Source: Cryptomeria japonica
Lineage: Eukaryota > Streptophyta > Pinopsida > Cupressales > Cupressaceae
DNA: 64,000 nucleotides
NCBI RefSeq assembly: GCF_030272615.1
Contig: NC_081412.1
Span: 475,177,657-475,241,656, forward strand
Reading direction: 5' to 3'
A program made the translations under genes and the position numbers. The first letter of the stretch is position 1, and each line of letters starts with the position of its first letter. Below the pieces are notes generated by a model. The model did no database searches. It was not told the origin of the DNA and saw nothing but the letters and a program-made list of their open reading frames with translations. This document shows, one piece after another, positions 22,991-35,829 of this stretch.

Positions 22991-23808
22991 TGATGCAGCA
23001 ATAACCGGTAAAAACCATCAAAAGAGTCAACCAACTTATGCAGAAAGAGAGACAAAACAAAAGCTATGAGAAAATATAACAAATTAATATGAACAGATCA
23101 TATTCAAGCCATAGAACTTCTAGAAATCATTTAGTAATCATCAGATTATTATCAAAGAACAATAGGTAATTAACCTATTACATGTAGGCTTCAAGCTAGA
23201 TATAATCCAACCGGGACTCTAAGAATCAATTGGATCACAACATGCAAATCTTAATCCTTATTCCCCATTCTACTTCCTCTACCCCTACAAATGATTATAA
23301 AACATCAAATTTATGCCCATCGAAACATATCTGGGTTGGCCTCAAAAGATTACATTCACCAATGGAAAAAAATGAAGCAATTAGATCAGGCCTAAGATTA
23401 TAGAAAAAATTTCAAAAAATAACAACCAAGTAATGCGGTATAGCAGGAAGGTCGTCCACACACCAAGGAACATTGAAAAATACCCAAGATGGATCCACAT
23501 GCCAAGAATCGCGTTGGTAATGAAGGAAAACCAACCGGTAAAAACAAGAACTATCCCGGGAACCCAGAAACAACCAACCAGAAGCGATAACTAACTAAAG
23601 AAGAACCCAAATGCACTAGAAATCTGCAATCAACCACATGAGACCGCCAAGAAACTACAAACAAGATCTGGTATGAAGAACAAGCAGCTACTGGTACATA
23701 CTGGTAAGAATACTGAAACTGCACAAAGAACTAACCAAGAACAAAATTGAAAGGAAATGTTTTTGGTTGATTTAACATTGCTCATTGACCGCGGATGATC
23801 CTGCATCA
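22991..23808 (-). repeat. 5' LTR of element G
   Basis: 818 bp, the partner of 19977-20799, ending TGCATCA followed by the duplication AATCC. Confidence 0.9.
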
Positions 23809-23813
23809 AATCC

Positions 23814-25567
23814 TTCTAATACATGTTTCATTCATATTTATTGTGTAGAGTTCATAGATGCAGCCACATTCTACTTCTATTTTAGACTGAGAAATACAAC
23901 TTTGTTTCTTACTTGTCCAGGATACTAGTCTTTCTCCTAGAAAGAATGCACCACCGGTTGTGCTCTTCTGATCATCTACATTACCTTCCCAATCAGAATC
24001 TATAGATACCTTCAAAGAGAAGTTCCCTTTGTATGGATATCATAATCCATAATCAATAGTTCCTCTAAGATAACTGAAAATTCTCTTCACTGCCACCAAA
24101 TGAGTCTCGTTAGGACCTTTCTGAAATCTAGCCATGATACCAACTGCATGACCAATATCTGGTCTACTATGAACAACATAGTGTAGTTTACCAATCATAG
24201 ATCTATAGTCAGTTTCATCCAGTGGATCTAAATCATCTTCCTTTGATAATCTACAACCAATAACCATAGGGGTTCCAATTGGTTTACAGTCTTCCATTCC
24301 AAAGGTTTTCAATACCTCCTTCACATATTTGGACTGATTGATAAAGATTCCTCTTTTCATTTGTTGAAGCTATAAACCACTGAAAATTTTGATTCACCTA
24401 TCAAAGACATTTCAAACTCTTTTTTTTGTTTCTTCTGCAAAAGTTATACTCATATCATCATTTCCTCCAAATATGATATCATCTACAAACACTTCTAAAA
24501 TCAATATGTTGTCTCCTTCAATCTTCAAGTAAATATTGTTGTCCTCACTAGTTCTCTAAAATCCAATCTTTATCAGATGTGAATGGAGTCTCTCATACCA
24601 TGCCCTTGGAGCTTGCTTTAACGCATATAAAACTTATGTAGTTTTGATACTGTATCCTAGTCTTTAGTCAATGCAAACCCATCTGGTTGTTCAATGTAAA
24701 CCTCTTATTCTCGAATTCCATTAAAAAATGCAAACTTCACATCCATTTGGTAAACCTTGAATCCTTAAAATGCTACAAATGAAAGTAGAATTCTTACTCC
24801 TTCAATTATAGAAAATAGTGCAAAAATTTCTTCATAATCCTCACCTTCTTATTGTTCTATCCTTTGTAACCTAGTCTAGCCTTGTTCCTAACCACTTCAC
24901 CATCTTCATTCAGTTTGTTCCTAAACACTCACCTAGTACCAATCACATTTCTATCATCTGGTTTGGGAACAAGAGACCAAGTGTTGTTGTTCTCTATTTG
25001 ATCAATCTCTTCCTCCATAGCCTTTATACAATCATCATCCTTAAGAGCTTCCCTCGCTGTCAGGTTCAACTGTGGAAATCAGACAAGCACTTTCTCTGAT
25101 ATTTCTTCTTGTGTGTACTCTAGAATTCCTCTCTCCAATAATCTGACCTACTGAGTGATTCAACTTTACATATCTAGGTATAACTGGTTCTAGTGTAGGA
25201 GTCTCTTCTTGTTCTTCTTCATCGTCATCTTCTACTAGTTGAGCAGTATCCTCCACACTATTCTTCTCAGCCACATTTTGAACTTTTGGTTCAATGATCT
25301 CTATAATTTGTTCATATACTGCATCAAACTTGTTGGTAGCATCAGATTTGTCAAAATACCCATCAATTTTTACATTGATACTTTCCAGAATCTTCTTGGT
25401 TCTTTTGTTAAAACACTTGAATGTTTTTCTCTTAATTGAATAACCAAGGAAAGTTCCTTCATCACTCTTAGGATCAAAATTACCAGTATACTCATCTCTC
25501 TTTATGTAACACCTATTTCCAAAGACTTTGAAATGACTAACATTAGGAGTATTACTAGGATACGACC
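23814..25567 (-). pseudogene. Copia RT, RNase H and integrase tail (element F)
   Basis: Third block of F's polyprotein. From high to low coordinates: SHFKVFGNRCYIKRDE and GNFDPKSDEGTFLGYS (integrase tail, about 25540-25430), an acidic linker (EDDDEEEQEE) with RYVKLNHS and RRNIRESACLIST, RT pieces, the catalytic EVFVDDIIFGGNDD (about 24505-24455, both Asp kept), then MKRGIFINQSKYVKEVLKTFGMEDCKP (24360 down; given here in parts), MIGKLHYVVHSRPDI and RNase H start STTGGAFFLGERLVSWTSKKQSC (also in parts). Stops and small frame changes are frequent. It ends at element G's duplication (23813). Confidence 0.87.
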
Positions 25568-28500
25568 TAAAATTATGTCTTGCAAAATTTTGGTCATTTT
25601 GGTTTTACTATGCCCTCTGTCAAGGTTTAGGGTCTTAGGGGTTGTGATTTCTGGTTAAGTCTTGATATAAATGAAAAAACCTTGAGCCTTTTATGTTCCC
25701 TCATTACTTTAACCACTTAAGGATGAGGGTTGTATTCTATTGGTAGGGCCATTTTATTTCCTAAGTGCTAAGTTGTGTTAGACCAGTCTATAAAATGATA
25801 TTCCCAAGTCACGTAAAAATTTCCCTATAGTCTGTCTCCTTTTAATGTTTGTGCCCATGCCCATAATTTTCCTAAGTCCAAAATTCCTAAATATTTCAGC
25901 TAGTTGATAAAGACAGGATAGATCTAACGGTTCGTTCTTCCCCATGGTCAAAAGTACAAGGATGATAAAGACCGTGACATCACGAGATGATGCCACATGT
26001 GCTCGATGGAGGAAGGTGAGCTGGTAGTTTGACTTTTCAAATTTTGATATTACCGGGTTCCCAGCAGGTAAAATCCCCATTACTAGAAATGAATTTTTTT
26101 GCATATGCTTATATCAAGCGGTAATGTTTTCATTATGGTCTAAGAAAATCTCAGGAGTTAGTGGCCTTAGTTAAGTGACCGGTACAATTAGGAAGTAAAT
26201 AGAGAGCAGATCCGACGATTTTCATGATCTCATGATCAAGAGATGCGAAGAGATTATGGATTGCAACTTCACAAGATGATGCCACGTGTACAAGGGGGGC
26301 CAAGGAAAGCCGATGGTGGGGTCACTGAAGGTGGTGAAACAAGAAATGAGTTGGATGTGCCACATCATGTCAAGAATGGACCCACTTGCCCATTAGAGAG
26401 TAACTGTTAGATTGAATGGTTTGGTCTGTAAGATTTGCCAACTTGAAAGATGATTGAAGGTCAGGTTTCAAATTTTTCAAATGCAATTTAAGAGCAATTT
26501 TTTCACTCGCGCGAGTAGTAATGGCGGATGAGACATTGGCATTTCATTCCAGGAAGTAATAAAATTACTTTAAAATGTTGTTCTTAATTTGTAAAGGATT
26601 TTATAGTGATCCAGAAGACATTATTTCTCTTGAAGATGGTTGAAACGGTTCCTTGCAATGCATAATTGCTATCCTTCCGTTGTAATCAAAATAGTAAGTT
26701 TGTCTGAGCTCCTTCATTTTTTCTTGAAACAATTGATGTTATAAATTGTGCATGAAATTATAGGAAATAATTTCAATTGTCCTAGGGTTAGAAGCGAAAC
26801 AAAGAAGAGTGAAATTTTTTTAAATTAGTGTTGTAATTTAAATCTTGTGTTGGCCCTAGTCTTTTCTTTCTCAATTTGAAGTTGTAGTAGAAGCCCCTAG
26901 TTCAAAAGATGGCTCCCTCATGAAAACATTCAAGGAAAATTGATTACATGAAAAGGAACCTTTATGATGATTTCTTGGACCAATTGAAGCCCTCAACAAA
27001 TGATAGACAATGGGGGCAGAGATTTATGACTGGAAAAACTATAGGGGAAGGGTTAATCAATAAAGCATTCTACTTGGAAAATGTTAGTATACTAATGACT
27101 GTATTAGAAATGTTCAAAGTATGGTATGGATAGAGGAATTTGCATTCCCAACTATCCAGCCCTTGGCAGTATGATTTGGGTAAGTTAGTAGTGCCAGGTG
27201 TCTTCATGGATGTTTACCTTCTCAAAGCTATTGCAAATAGATATGAACTTGTCTCGAGGGTTATTAGGGGAAATGAAGGAGAGATTTTGTTGACCATTAG
27301 AAGGGAAGAATTCCGGGAGGTTTTTGACTTGTATGAACCATGTACAAGCCTAGTGCAAGTAGACCTAAATGAGCTAAAATGAAAGTACTATAACATGAAT
27401 AAATTCATTAAAAGTAATTTCCTTCCAATACATTTGGCTAGAGAAGGGAGTACAACATACCATATCGGCCCTAGCTCAAAGGAGCTATTCCCTATTGGTG
27501 CTTTTGCCCCCTACTTTTAGGCTACCTTTTTTCTATGTGTTAGATATTAGGTTTTAATCCAATTACAATGATACCACCTGATTTTACGTACATGGCCATG
27601 TAAATTAAGCATCTGGATTATATAGTGGTTTTTGACTTTGCCCCTTACCTTGAAGAAAAGATTCATGAGGGGTTACAGGATATTAAAAATGAAGTGGCTA
27701 GTGCTAAATTCTTATGGTATTCCTTACTTATGCATATGTTATGAAAGCATATTACTTTGAGTGTACCATGAACCTCAAAAGGACAATTGATAACAAGGAG
27801 ATTCCGGTGCAGCTTTGCAACACAGATATGTCTTGGGATAGAAAGGAGGCTAGCTTTGTAAGATTTGATAATAGCTTTGCTTCTAAGTTGAGGCAAAGGT
27901 TGATAGTAAACCCACCAAGGATTCCTAAATGATTACATGATTTTGTAAGACCCAAAGAGAGGTTGCCACTTATTTGGATTGAGCACAATTGGGGGGATTT
28001 TATCCCTTATCTTGTAAGTAGTGTAATTAAAATCTATGGTTTTTTTGGATAGCCACATGTACTGCCTTTCAATATTTCTTTGAGAATGGGTTTTGTTGAG
28101 GTACTATGGAAGATAAGATGCATTCATGACAAAGAACTAAAGGGAAGGGGCAAAGGAATAACTTTTCCAGATTACACTATCATTGCTTATTTTATAATTT
28201 TGAAAGGAGGATATGAACATTTTGATAAATTATTTTCTCCATATCATTTGGGGGAGAGTATAGCTAGACACAGTGATCCATAGGGGTTCTACAATATATT
28301 CAAAACAAGAATACAAGGAAGTATATTGCCTCATGAGCATAACTTTCCTGAGGACATAATTAGAAATGAATTTGACCTCATGACTCAGGAATGGAGGAAA
28401 GAAAAGTGGATAATATCCATAAAGTTATGGGCTGCGATTGAAAAGATGGATCCAAAATATGACCCAATGAAGGATTTTACCCTATTTTGTGCTAAGGTCG

Positions 28501-31500
28501 ACTTTGTTATGAACAATTTTGATGAATTAAAGCTGATTTTAAAGGAGAAGATAGCCAAAATTGAAGAAGTTGATGGCCGACAAAAGTCAAGATCACAACC
28601 TCCTTTGTCTGAAAGAGCAGGTGGCATGGTAGGAAGGAGACCTATTAGTGAATCTTCTCAGAAAAGAGAAAGAGAAGAAACAAGTGATGAAGATGAGAGC
28701 AACAATGACAGTGGAAGGTTAGTAAGGAGAAAGGGCAAAAAGACAATGAGTATAGAGCCTACTCCAAAAATACAAGTCAAGCCTTTTTAAGGAATCAAGA
28801 TCATTCATCTTTAAGACTCAGACAGAAGTCCTTCGCCATCACCTATGCCCTTCTCACCTATAAGGAAGGATGAAGAAAAAATGGAGGAAGATATTTTCAC
28901 AGAAATAAATGCAGAAGTGCAGCTTGGTGTTCCTCTTTTGCCACCTAATTTGGAGCTCCACCTCACTGCTTTAGATATTCAAGGTAAAGCTTTTAGGGAT
29001 GCAATAAAAGAGGCATGTGATAAGTTCCTTCAAGATGATACTTTTGTGGGCAGCCCAACCTTTCTGCAACTATTATGGAAGATGAAGATTAAAGAATACA
29101 AAAGAAGAATTACTGAGAAAAAGGCTCAAGGGCCAGATAGATCTGATCAAGAAAATCAAGAAGAAGTTAAGAATGAAATGATGGAAGAATTTAATGAAAT
29201 CACTAGTGATGAGGACATGAAGATTATAAGTTTGACTAGAGTCCTAATTTTACTAGAATGGGACATAGCATATGCAATGGATTTTGATGCAATCAGGAGG
29301 TCGAAATGTCAATATTTCAATTTAGAGGAGGAAGCAAGGTTGACATTAAAAGGAATAGATTTTGTGGATGATTATACAACCTTATCAATATGGGAGCTAG
29401 ATCGAGGACCTAGAAAGCCTAACATCAGTGACTAAAATCCCAATTTGAGGGGTGGCCTTATTATAAAAAGAGAATCGGACACATTCAAGTGTAGAGGCTA
29501 CAAATTTTAATGTTGATGTTTCTAAGTTAGCACATGAGACTGCAAAAAGAGAAGCCTTGGAAAAGGCGGAACTGATGAAAAAGTTTGATAAAATTTTCAA
29601 TGATTACAATTCATCTCAACAAAGGTGTGTGGAGTTGCAAACAAGAGTGCAACTCTTTTAGCAGGAACAAAAAATGGTTTCCTTTACTACACTTACAAGG
29701 CCATTTGAGCCATCAACATCTAGATAATCACCTTTGGTCTAGGGAGAAGAAGCAGTTCAACCTGATATAAGTGTTGGTGTCTCTGGTGTGTCATTAGTTC
29801 CATAGCATGATGATGAGCTTGAAGCTACAAGATCAACTGAACCAATGGAGTCTTGAATTTTAGAAAAGATTGTTGAATTAGATAATAAGCTGAAAGAATT
29901 AGAACATCAATCAGTCGGGCAATACAAGGATATAGTTAGCTCAGTGCTAACTCATTTGAATGAGAAAGTTGATAGTAGGCTCAATAGTGTTCATGCCTTA
30001 TATTATTTATTATTTAATGCTATTCAAAAATTTGATGATGGTAAAGAAGTGGTAATTGCTCAGTTTAAAAAATAGTCGCAAAGAGGAAATGAGCTCAGAA
30101 TAATGTTCATGGTTTCTAAGTATCATGCCGACAAACCATATGCACTCCAATCAACATACTTGTTGGTAAAATCAATGCAGGAAGCCCAAATTTTGCCTAA
30201 AAATATAGAAAGAAAGGTAAGGGAAGTGATGAAAAGTTTTAGTGAGTTCAATAAAACTCTTTCACCAAATATTGAAGATAAAGAAGGGGTGGTCAAGCCT
30301 CTACAATTTTGGAAGGAGGAGGCGGAAAAAAATTTCAGTACCCAAGTATAGCTAATATGTGAAGGGATAAACATGGATATGCTAGAGGATATCATGGATA
30401 AAATATTTTCCACAGGATCATTTTTGAAACTTTTGAAAGAGAGGAAAACAAAGTAGCCATTAAATATAGTCCATATAGGGCAAAATTTGATGAAGTCATG
30501 AGTTTTGACTAGCCATATGATGAAGAATATAGTGCATGGAGTAATGTGTATCTGAATGATGAAGAAAGGTTGCAAACAGTTTAATACAACTATTTTTGTC
30601 TTCTAGAGGTAGATATTTTTTGAACGGGTATAACAAAAATGGTGGTAAAATTCATTACAAGTTTTAGAGAAGCGACCACAGATTTTGATTTTGCATGAGC
30701 GAAATCAAGGATGGAATTCTTGTGTAACAGAATGTAGTTGTATGTAATCATTTTGAGATGATAGGTGTCTCTTGTGGCCTAAAGCTTGTTTTCTGCCTTA
30801 TTTTTTTATAAAAGGGAATCTAGGGCTATGAGACGGGGTTCCAATTTTTGGTCCTTTGACTGTTCCAAATTTCTGGTTCTGATAGCAAAACGTTTAGGCA
30901 AAACAAAAGGTTGTAAAAAGGTTATTTGCAGAGAAAAAAAGAAAGTCTTATGTCTATTTTTTCTGTAGGTTCTTGAAGAAGTTATGTATGAATTGTATTT
31001 TGATAGAGACAACCAGATTATTCAATAGAAATATAATTCAAACCCATTTCTCTCTAGTGTATTCTTCTATCATGTTTTCAATGTATATCAAAAAGGATTT
31101 TATAATTCATTGCACTGTTGTTGTGTATGTATTTTATTTTCATACTTTGGTCTAAGGGGCCAATTAAATGCTTGAGTAGAATTGCAAAGTGGTAGGGATA
31201 TTAACAGGGATTTTGATAAGTAGTTTTGGGTTAGGGTTGCAAATATGATTTATTCCAAGGCAATATTATCTTATGTTTATATGTTTCTAGATAAATTCTT
31301 TCAGAATACATTTTATACAGCATGAATTCATATACCCAATGGAGTAAGGCAATGATCATAGCTAAGAATTTGTCTTGGTGTTGATTTTCTGTTCAGAATC
31401 ATCACTTATTTGCTATAATTTGTTGAACATCATAATGTTTTCATTTACAAGTATGTTGTTATATGCATTTGCTCATCTCATGCTCCAAACTGGTTGAGGA

Positions 31501-31796
31501 TCACTAAGGAATTTTCCATTCCTAAGCATTCTTCCTTTTCTACCGAGCCTTTATATGAGAATATCTTCTTTGTTTCATGTATAATTTGTGAGTGTGGCAT
31601 AGAAAACACAAATTGGCATGGGGATCACCCTCCCAGGTTTTGCAGAGCCTAAAGTGTAGAAGGATCTTGTATCCTTGTTAATGTTGGTCCAAGTCTGAAG
31701 AATATTAATAGTTGGAAGTGGTTTTCCATAGATATTTAGTAGAAATAGTTTGGTCTCTGCCTCATGTCAGTGTAAACCAGTTTTTGGGCACCAACA
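25568..31796 (+). repeat. 5' LTR of element H, 6.2 kb, coding
   Basis: Begins near TAAAATTATGTCTTGC and ends GGGCACCAACA. It matches 39516-45730 along its whole length with about 9 percent differences in the first 130 bp compared. Before the coding part (25568-26908) it has about 1.3 kb with no gene. After it (30585-31796) come about 1.2 kb with a TTTTTATAAAAGG TATA-like box near 30802 in both copies (44740), which may be the transcription start region. Confidence 0.88.
26909..30584 (+). pseudogene. LTR-borne ORF of element H, left copy
   Basis: A protein-coding region of unknown family of about 1,220 codons, decayed. It starts at the ATG at 26909 (MAPS), where the fifth codon is TGA; the right copy has CGA. 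Open segments follow at 26948-27133, 27140-27382, 28326-28790 (154 codons), 28845-29435 (196 codons) and 30103-30351, in more than one frame. Visible features: VSRVIRGNEGEILLTIRREEF, a K/R-rich stretch (RRKGKKTM) near 28720, EKAELMKKFDKIFNDYN near 29560 (probable coiled coil) and an acidic end. I see no zinc knuckle, protease, RT or integrase motif. It is not gag, which lies inside the element. Function unknown. Confidence 0.75.
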
Positions 31797-31800
31797 AAAA

Positions 31801-31818
31801 TGGCAACACTACTAGGGA
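31801..31818 (+). promoter_or_regulatory. Degraded primer-binding site of element H
   Basis: ATGGCAACACTACTAGGG follows the LTR end by a few bases. It resembles the TGGCGCCnnTGCnGGGG site of many plant Ty3/Tat elements with several changes, and clearly is not the initiator tRNA-Met site used by the copia elements here. Confidence 0.6.
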
Positions 31819-31878
31819 TATGAACTATAGATAATCTATGGTTTGAAGGGGTTTGTTTAAAATATAGTAGAGGTTTTC

Positions 31879-32166
31879 ATGTATTATCCCTATGATTTGA
31901 CGGTTGAGCCAACGATTTTGCATTTTTGGTTCATATTTTCCTATGAAAAGGGTGTTTTATGTTTTCATGAGAAAGACATTCCAGTTTGTGAACAAGGTTC
32001 AAAAATTTATTTCAAACATTACCAAGAAGTATATTATTTGATATCCCAAAGTAATTTGGGTGGAAAATTTGATGTTTCTATGCCAATGCATATATTTTTA
32101 AATAATTCTAACACATCTTTGAAGGATTTTGTTACTATAAGTAAAGTGAAGAACACCAAAGGTTAA
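31879..32166 (+). CDS. Small ORF upstream of gag in element H
   Basis: A 95-codon ORF without stops starting at ATG 31879. It is hydrophobic at the start (a FWFIFSYEKGVLCF stretch) and ends in KNTKG. It lies between the primer-binding site and the gag region, where Ogre-type elements have an extra ORF, but I do not recognise the sequence. It could also be the start of the gag polyprotein, since coding-like sequence continues after it. Confidence 0.4.
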   Translation: MYYPYDLTVEPTILHFWFIFSYEKGVLCFHEKDIPVCEQGSKIYFKHYQEVYYLISQSNLGGKFDVSMPMHIFLNNSNTSLKDFVTISKVKNTKG

Positions 32167-32169
32167 ATG

Positions 32170-34340
32170 AGGTTGCATCTTGAAGAAAAGTTGGAAGAGC
32201 TTCATGGAGCTCTATAGAGAGAGTGGACAAGAAGAAATGCAGATACAAGCATCGCTCCCTCATCATGGAAGCCTAAGCACAAGAATGCAAGTAAGTCATA
32301 GTTAAATCTTGTTCCTAAGGTTCATGCATCATCTTCTAAAAGTTTTGAATCAGATAGTTTAGGATTTTTTAATTCCTTATTTGATACACCTGTTTAAGAA
32401 GAGGTGCAACCTCATAGAAAAGAATGTACTCAGGTTCAATATTCGGAAAGGAAAAGAGGTCGGAGTAGAAGTAGAAGTCACCAAATTGAAAATGCTATTA
32501 GTGTACCTCCTCCTATGGGTCTCACAACAATTTTTTCTCATGGTTATGGGTCAATATAAGAATAAGGTAATGCGAACTTAATTGATTTAGATGATACGTC
32601 TAGATTTGATATAACTCTATCAGATCCAGAGGAATTTTTTGTAGACCTAGATACATTGAGAAAAGGACTCCAAGAAAAGATAGATTTCAGAAGTAATAGA
32701 GAAAAGGAAAAGGAATCTGAAGTTATCAGAGCTGTAATAGAGAGAGATGGTTTGATACGACAATTAGCAACACTCAAAGCATTGGCTCAAGAAAATAATA
32801 AGCCTAGTGTTGAGGGCCCTGTTTTAAGAGAGATTTTAGATAATAAATCTGAGAATAGTACAAAGGAAAAGACTAAGCATAATATGGATAACTAGGGGTT
32901 AGTAGATCTTAGTCAGTCAAGTGTTTGAATTCCTAAATTAGATCTAGATAAGGGAAAACAAAAGGCATCTAGTGTTAAGATAGATGATTAAAAAGCTTCA
33001 CCTATCCCAGATCTAAGTCAAAAGTTATCCCAAGTTGACATTGAGCTAGAAACATCTACAATAGAAAATGAAACTCTTGCGAAAGATAGGAAGAGAGTTG
33101 AAATGGAAGCCTCAAATGCAGAGATGAAAAGGAAAATTGATTTCCTTAAGTTATCAACATTGAACGATGCTTCATTCATTGCTGGCCCATCCAAAACTCA
33201 AGCTATTTCAGGTGTAACTTCTACAACAACACCAAATGTCATTGCAAACTCCAACCCAAAATGTTCAGAATACTCAGAACACCGAAATTCAAATTTTTGG
33301 GCAAAGAAGAAATGTGGCTACTCAAAATAGTAGTCAACCCCAAATTTCTAAAGATTGTAATACTGTTGTAGGGGTTAGCACTAGAACAGATGCTATTGTA
33401 GCTAACACCACAAAAAATATTGTAGGATGAGCTACAGTAGGGCAATTTCAAAAAAGACCTATTCATCTAGAAAGATATAGGCAATTACATTTTGATGGGA
33501 TCCCAGGGTATCCTAATGCCATCCCAAATGACTTACGAGATAAATTCAGTAAATTTGTAGGCAATAATGCTATTACTAGTGAGGAACATTTGAGGGTATT
33601 CACTAATAAGTTAAATGACTATGAGGTGGAGCATGAGGATGTTTTTTATAAAATTATTTGTGCAATCTCTAATAGAGGATGCTAAGGATTGGTACAAAGG
33701 ATTGCCAATTGCAAGTATCAACTCCTAGGAAGAATTTGAGATTTTTTTTCAATAGCAGTATGGTGATAAAATGAATCCCAGCTTCATGTTAAATGAGTTC
33801 AATAACATTAATAAGTCATAAAATGAGGATGTGGTTGATTTCAATATCAGGTTTCAAAAGGCTATGCATAAGTTGCTTCAGGTTTTAAGGTTGGAAGATA
33901 ACGTTTGTCTGGCCACATATATGAATGTATTTGATGCAAAAATGGTATATATCCTTAGAGATAAAGATCCTAAAACTCTAAGAGATGCATTTAGGATAGC
34001 TAGCAATGTTGAGGGAAATAGAAGAGCTTGAGGTAAGCTTGGAAGGACAAAGGATCCTAGTTTATCTAAGAGTGCCAAAGAAAAATTTGAAAATTCTTTA
34101 AGGTCAAAACCCAAAAAGGAAGACAGATGAGATAAGGTGCTTAATACCTTGAAGGATTTGAATTTAACTATCATAAAAAATTACAAGGGTCTTGTACAGG
34201 AAAAGCCACAGTTTAATAAATTTAATAGACCACCAAGATTGCAACATTATCCTTACAACACAAATTGGAATGACGGAAAACCTTTTCAACAAAAAAAGGG
34301 CAAATGGGAACAAAAAACTCCTAACCCATTGTAGAAACAT
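32170..34340 (+). pseudogene. gag: Ty3-type gag (element H)
   Basis: Long gag region. The first part (about 32560-33230) is K/E-rich and probably coiled coil (GLQEKIDFRSNREKEKESE; KRKIDFLKLSTL). The core lies at about 33450-34031: LHFDGIPGYPNAIPNDL, DAKDWYKGLPIASIN (33680-33727), EEFEIFFQ, DVVDFNIRFQKAMHKL and LRDKDPKTLRDAFRIASNVE. DAKDWYKGL fits the Retrotrans_gag family. A basic tail follows, without a clear CCHC knuckle. Stops at about 33428, 33730 and 34031 and frame changes break it. A spacer rich in K and E (34700-35040) leads to protease. Confidence 0.78.
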
Positions 34341-35289
34341 ACAGTGAATATGGTGGAGGACACACCTTGTGTGTTGCTTGTCAGTCACCCCATTCACCTA
34401 AATATTGTGTTGTAGCACAATTTATTTCTACCAGGGATGAGATACAAGAAGAAGAGGGAGAACTTTTTGAAGGTGATAATGTTGACTATCTTATTAATAT
34501 TGCTTATCTTGGAGAAGCAAAATATTCCTCTGACATTGAAACCCATGACTTTGATATAGATCATCAAAGGAAGACAAATGAATCATATCATCAACAATTT
34601 TTTTTTTATGAAGAGTTATCTGTTGATGACCAAATGTCTAATGTTGAACAAGGTGAGAGTTTTGTATCCTTGAGAAGACCCTCAGATGAATAGATTGTCA
34701 TAATAGCAGTTTCTATGGTAGCTCAGGTTAAAATATTATCAATTAAGAAACAAAACTATGGATGAAGACTAGGGAAATCCTTCTAGTTTATTTGTCAAAG
34801 AATTAAAAAATAAAGGCAAAGAGGTCAAGGAGGATAAGTTAGGAAAGGCAGAAATCAAAACTAAGGAGGTCAAGAGAAAGGAGTGGGCTAAGAAAGCTGA
34901 GGTTGTAGAACCTAATGAGAAAGCTTCTTCACCTAAGGTGAAGATAAAGATGATTGAAAAATCTGCTTCGCTTGCTGAAGAAGACAAGAAAACACAAAAT
35001 ATTGGAGGGAACAAACCAAAGAAATATGAAGAACAATCAGGTATGTCTCTTGAATTACCAAATTACACACCTATGGATATACTTCAATTGCTTTTTTAGA
35101 TTATAGTTAAATTTCCTCCGCAAGAAATGGCTTGGGTCGAGGGTGTTTCTCATTTTGTTGAAATTGAAAATAAGAGTGTGTCCCATAATGTAAAGGAATG
35201 AATGATTAAAAATGAGACAGAGGATAAAGAGTTAGAGGGAATGGTTTCTCAGATTCCCCAAATTTATCTTTAAGACATAGTAGGTGAGA

Positions 35290-35630
35290 GCCTTAATAGT
35301 GTAGATCCTTTCTTTCTGAGTGTTATTATAAATGGAAGAGTTCTAAAGAATTGTATGATCAATTCTAGGGCTTCAAACAATGTCATGCCACTAGGAATAA
35401 TGCAATCCATGGGTTTAAAATTAGATACTCCTCAGAAAATATGTTGTGCTATGGATTCAAGAGAGTGCCTATGATAGGTACTATAAAGGAGCTACCTTAT
35501 AAACTTGCTACTTTCTCTGAGAAGGAATTAACCATGAGTGTCCTATTTATAGAGATCCCAACGCATTATGGGATGCTATTGTCAAGAAAGTGGAGTGCAT
35601 CTATGGGTGGAAGTTTGTAGTGTGACTTGT
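35290..35630 (+). pseudogene. Ty3-type protease (element H), active site lost
   Basis: Retropepsin-like domain. It reads VDPFFLSVIINGRVLKNC then MINSRASNNVMPLGIMQSMGL (given in parts, 35300-35415). Family members have a DSGAS(N)NxMP active site, so Asp has become Asn and Gly has become Arg, and the enzyme would be inactive. Downstream, IGTIKELPYKLATF and LFIEIPTHYGMLLSRKW match the flap and the second core motif (ILLGRxW). One frame change lies near 35460. Confidence 0.78.
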
Positions 35631-35829
35631 CTTATCTTACCTTTTGCATTGATGGTAAAAATGCAAAGGTTAAAACAGAATCCAAGGTACCATATATGAT
35701 GGTGCATGTAGAAAAATATGATGAAGACATGACTTGTTTTGTAGACATGGGAATAAATGCGTTTAGTGTTGAAGATTTTCCACTAAAGAAAAGGGAACAA
35801 CCTGCAATAGTAGATGAAGAAGTAGGAAA

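Larger units (their letters stand above)
19977..23808 (-). mobile_element. Element G: Ty3-like, gag and protease only
   Basis: A 3,832-bp minus-strand LTR element inside F's RNase H. LTRs are 19977-20799 and 22991-23808, with ends TGATGCA...TGCATCA. The target duplication AATCC is perfect (19972-19976 and 23809-23813). The primer-binding site beside the 5' LTR reads TTGGTATCAGAGC on the minus strand. The inner region is only 2.19 kb: a Ty3-type gag, an aspartic protease, a tandem peptide repeat, then the 3' LTR. There is no RT, RNase H or integrase. It is either a non-autonomous family or an internally deleted copy; no clear polypurine tract can be seen. Confidence 0.9.

Noticed and set aside
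25563-25576. Exact 5-bp target duplication for element H
   Set aside because: Left flank CGACCT and right flank AACCA share only ACC. The LTR start cannot be fixed between TAAAATT and the following TG, so I do not claim a duplication.
30123-30575. Minus-strand ORF of 150 codons in the left LTR of H
   Set aside because: It is antisense to the LTR ORF, and its counterpart in the right LTR is differently broken.
25568-31796. The two 6.2-kb blocks as a host gene duplicated in tandem
   Set aside because: They flank a complete Ty3 gag-pol in the same orientation, with a primer-site-like sequence after the first copy, and both blocks end in the same CAC(C/T)AACA, so an LTR origin fits better.
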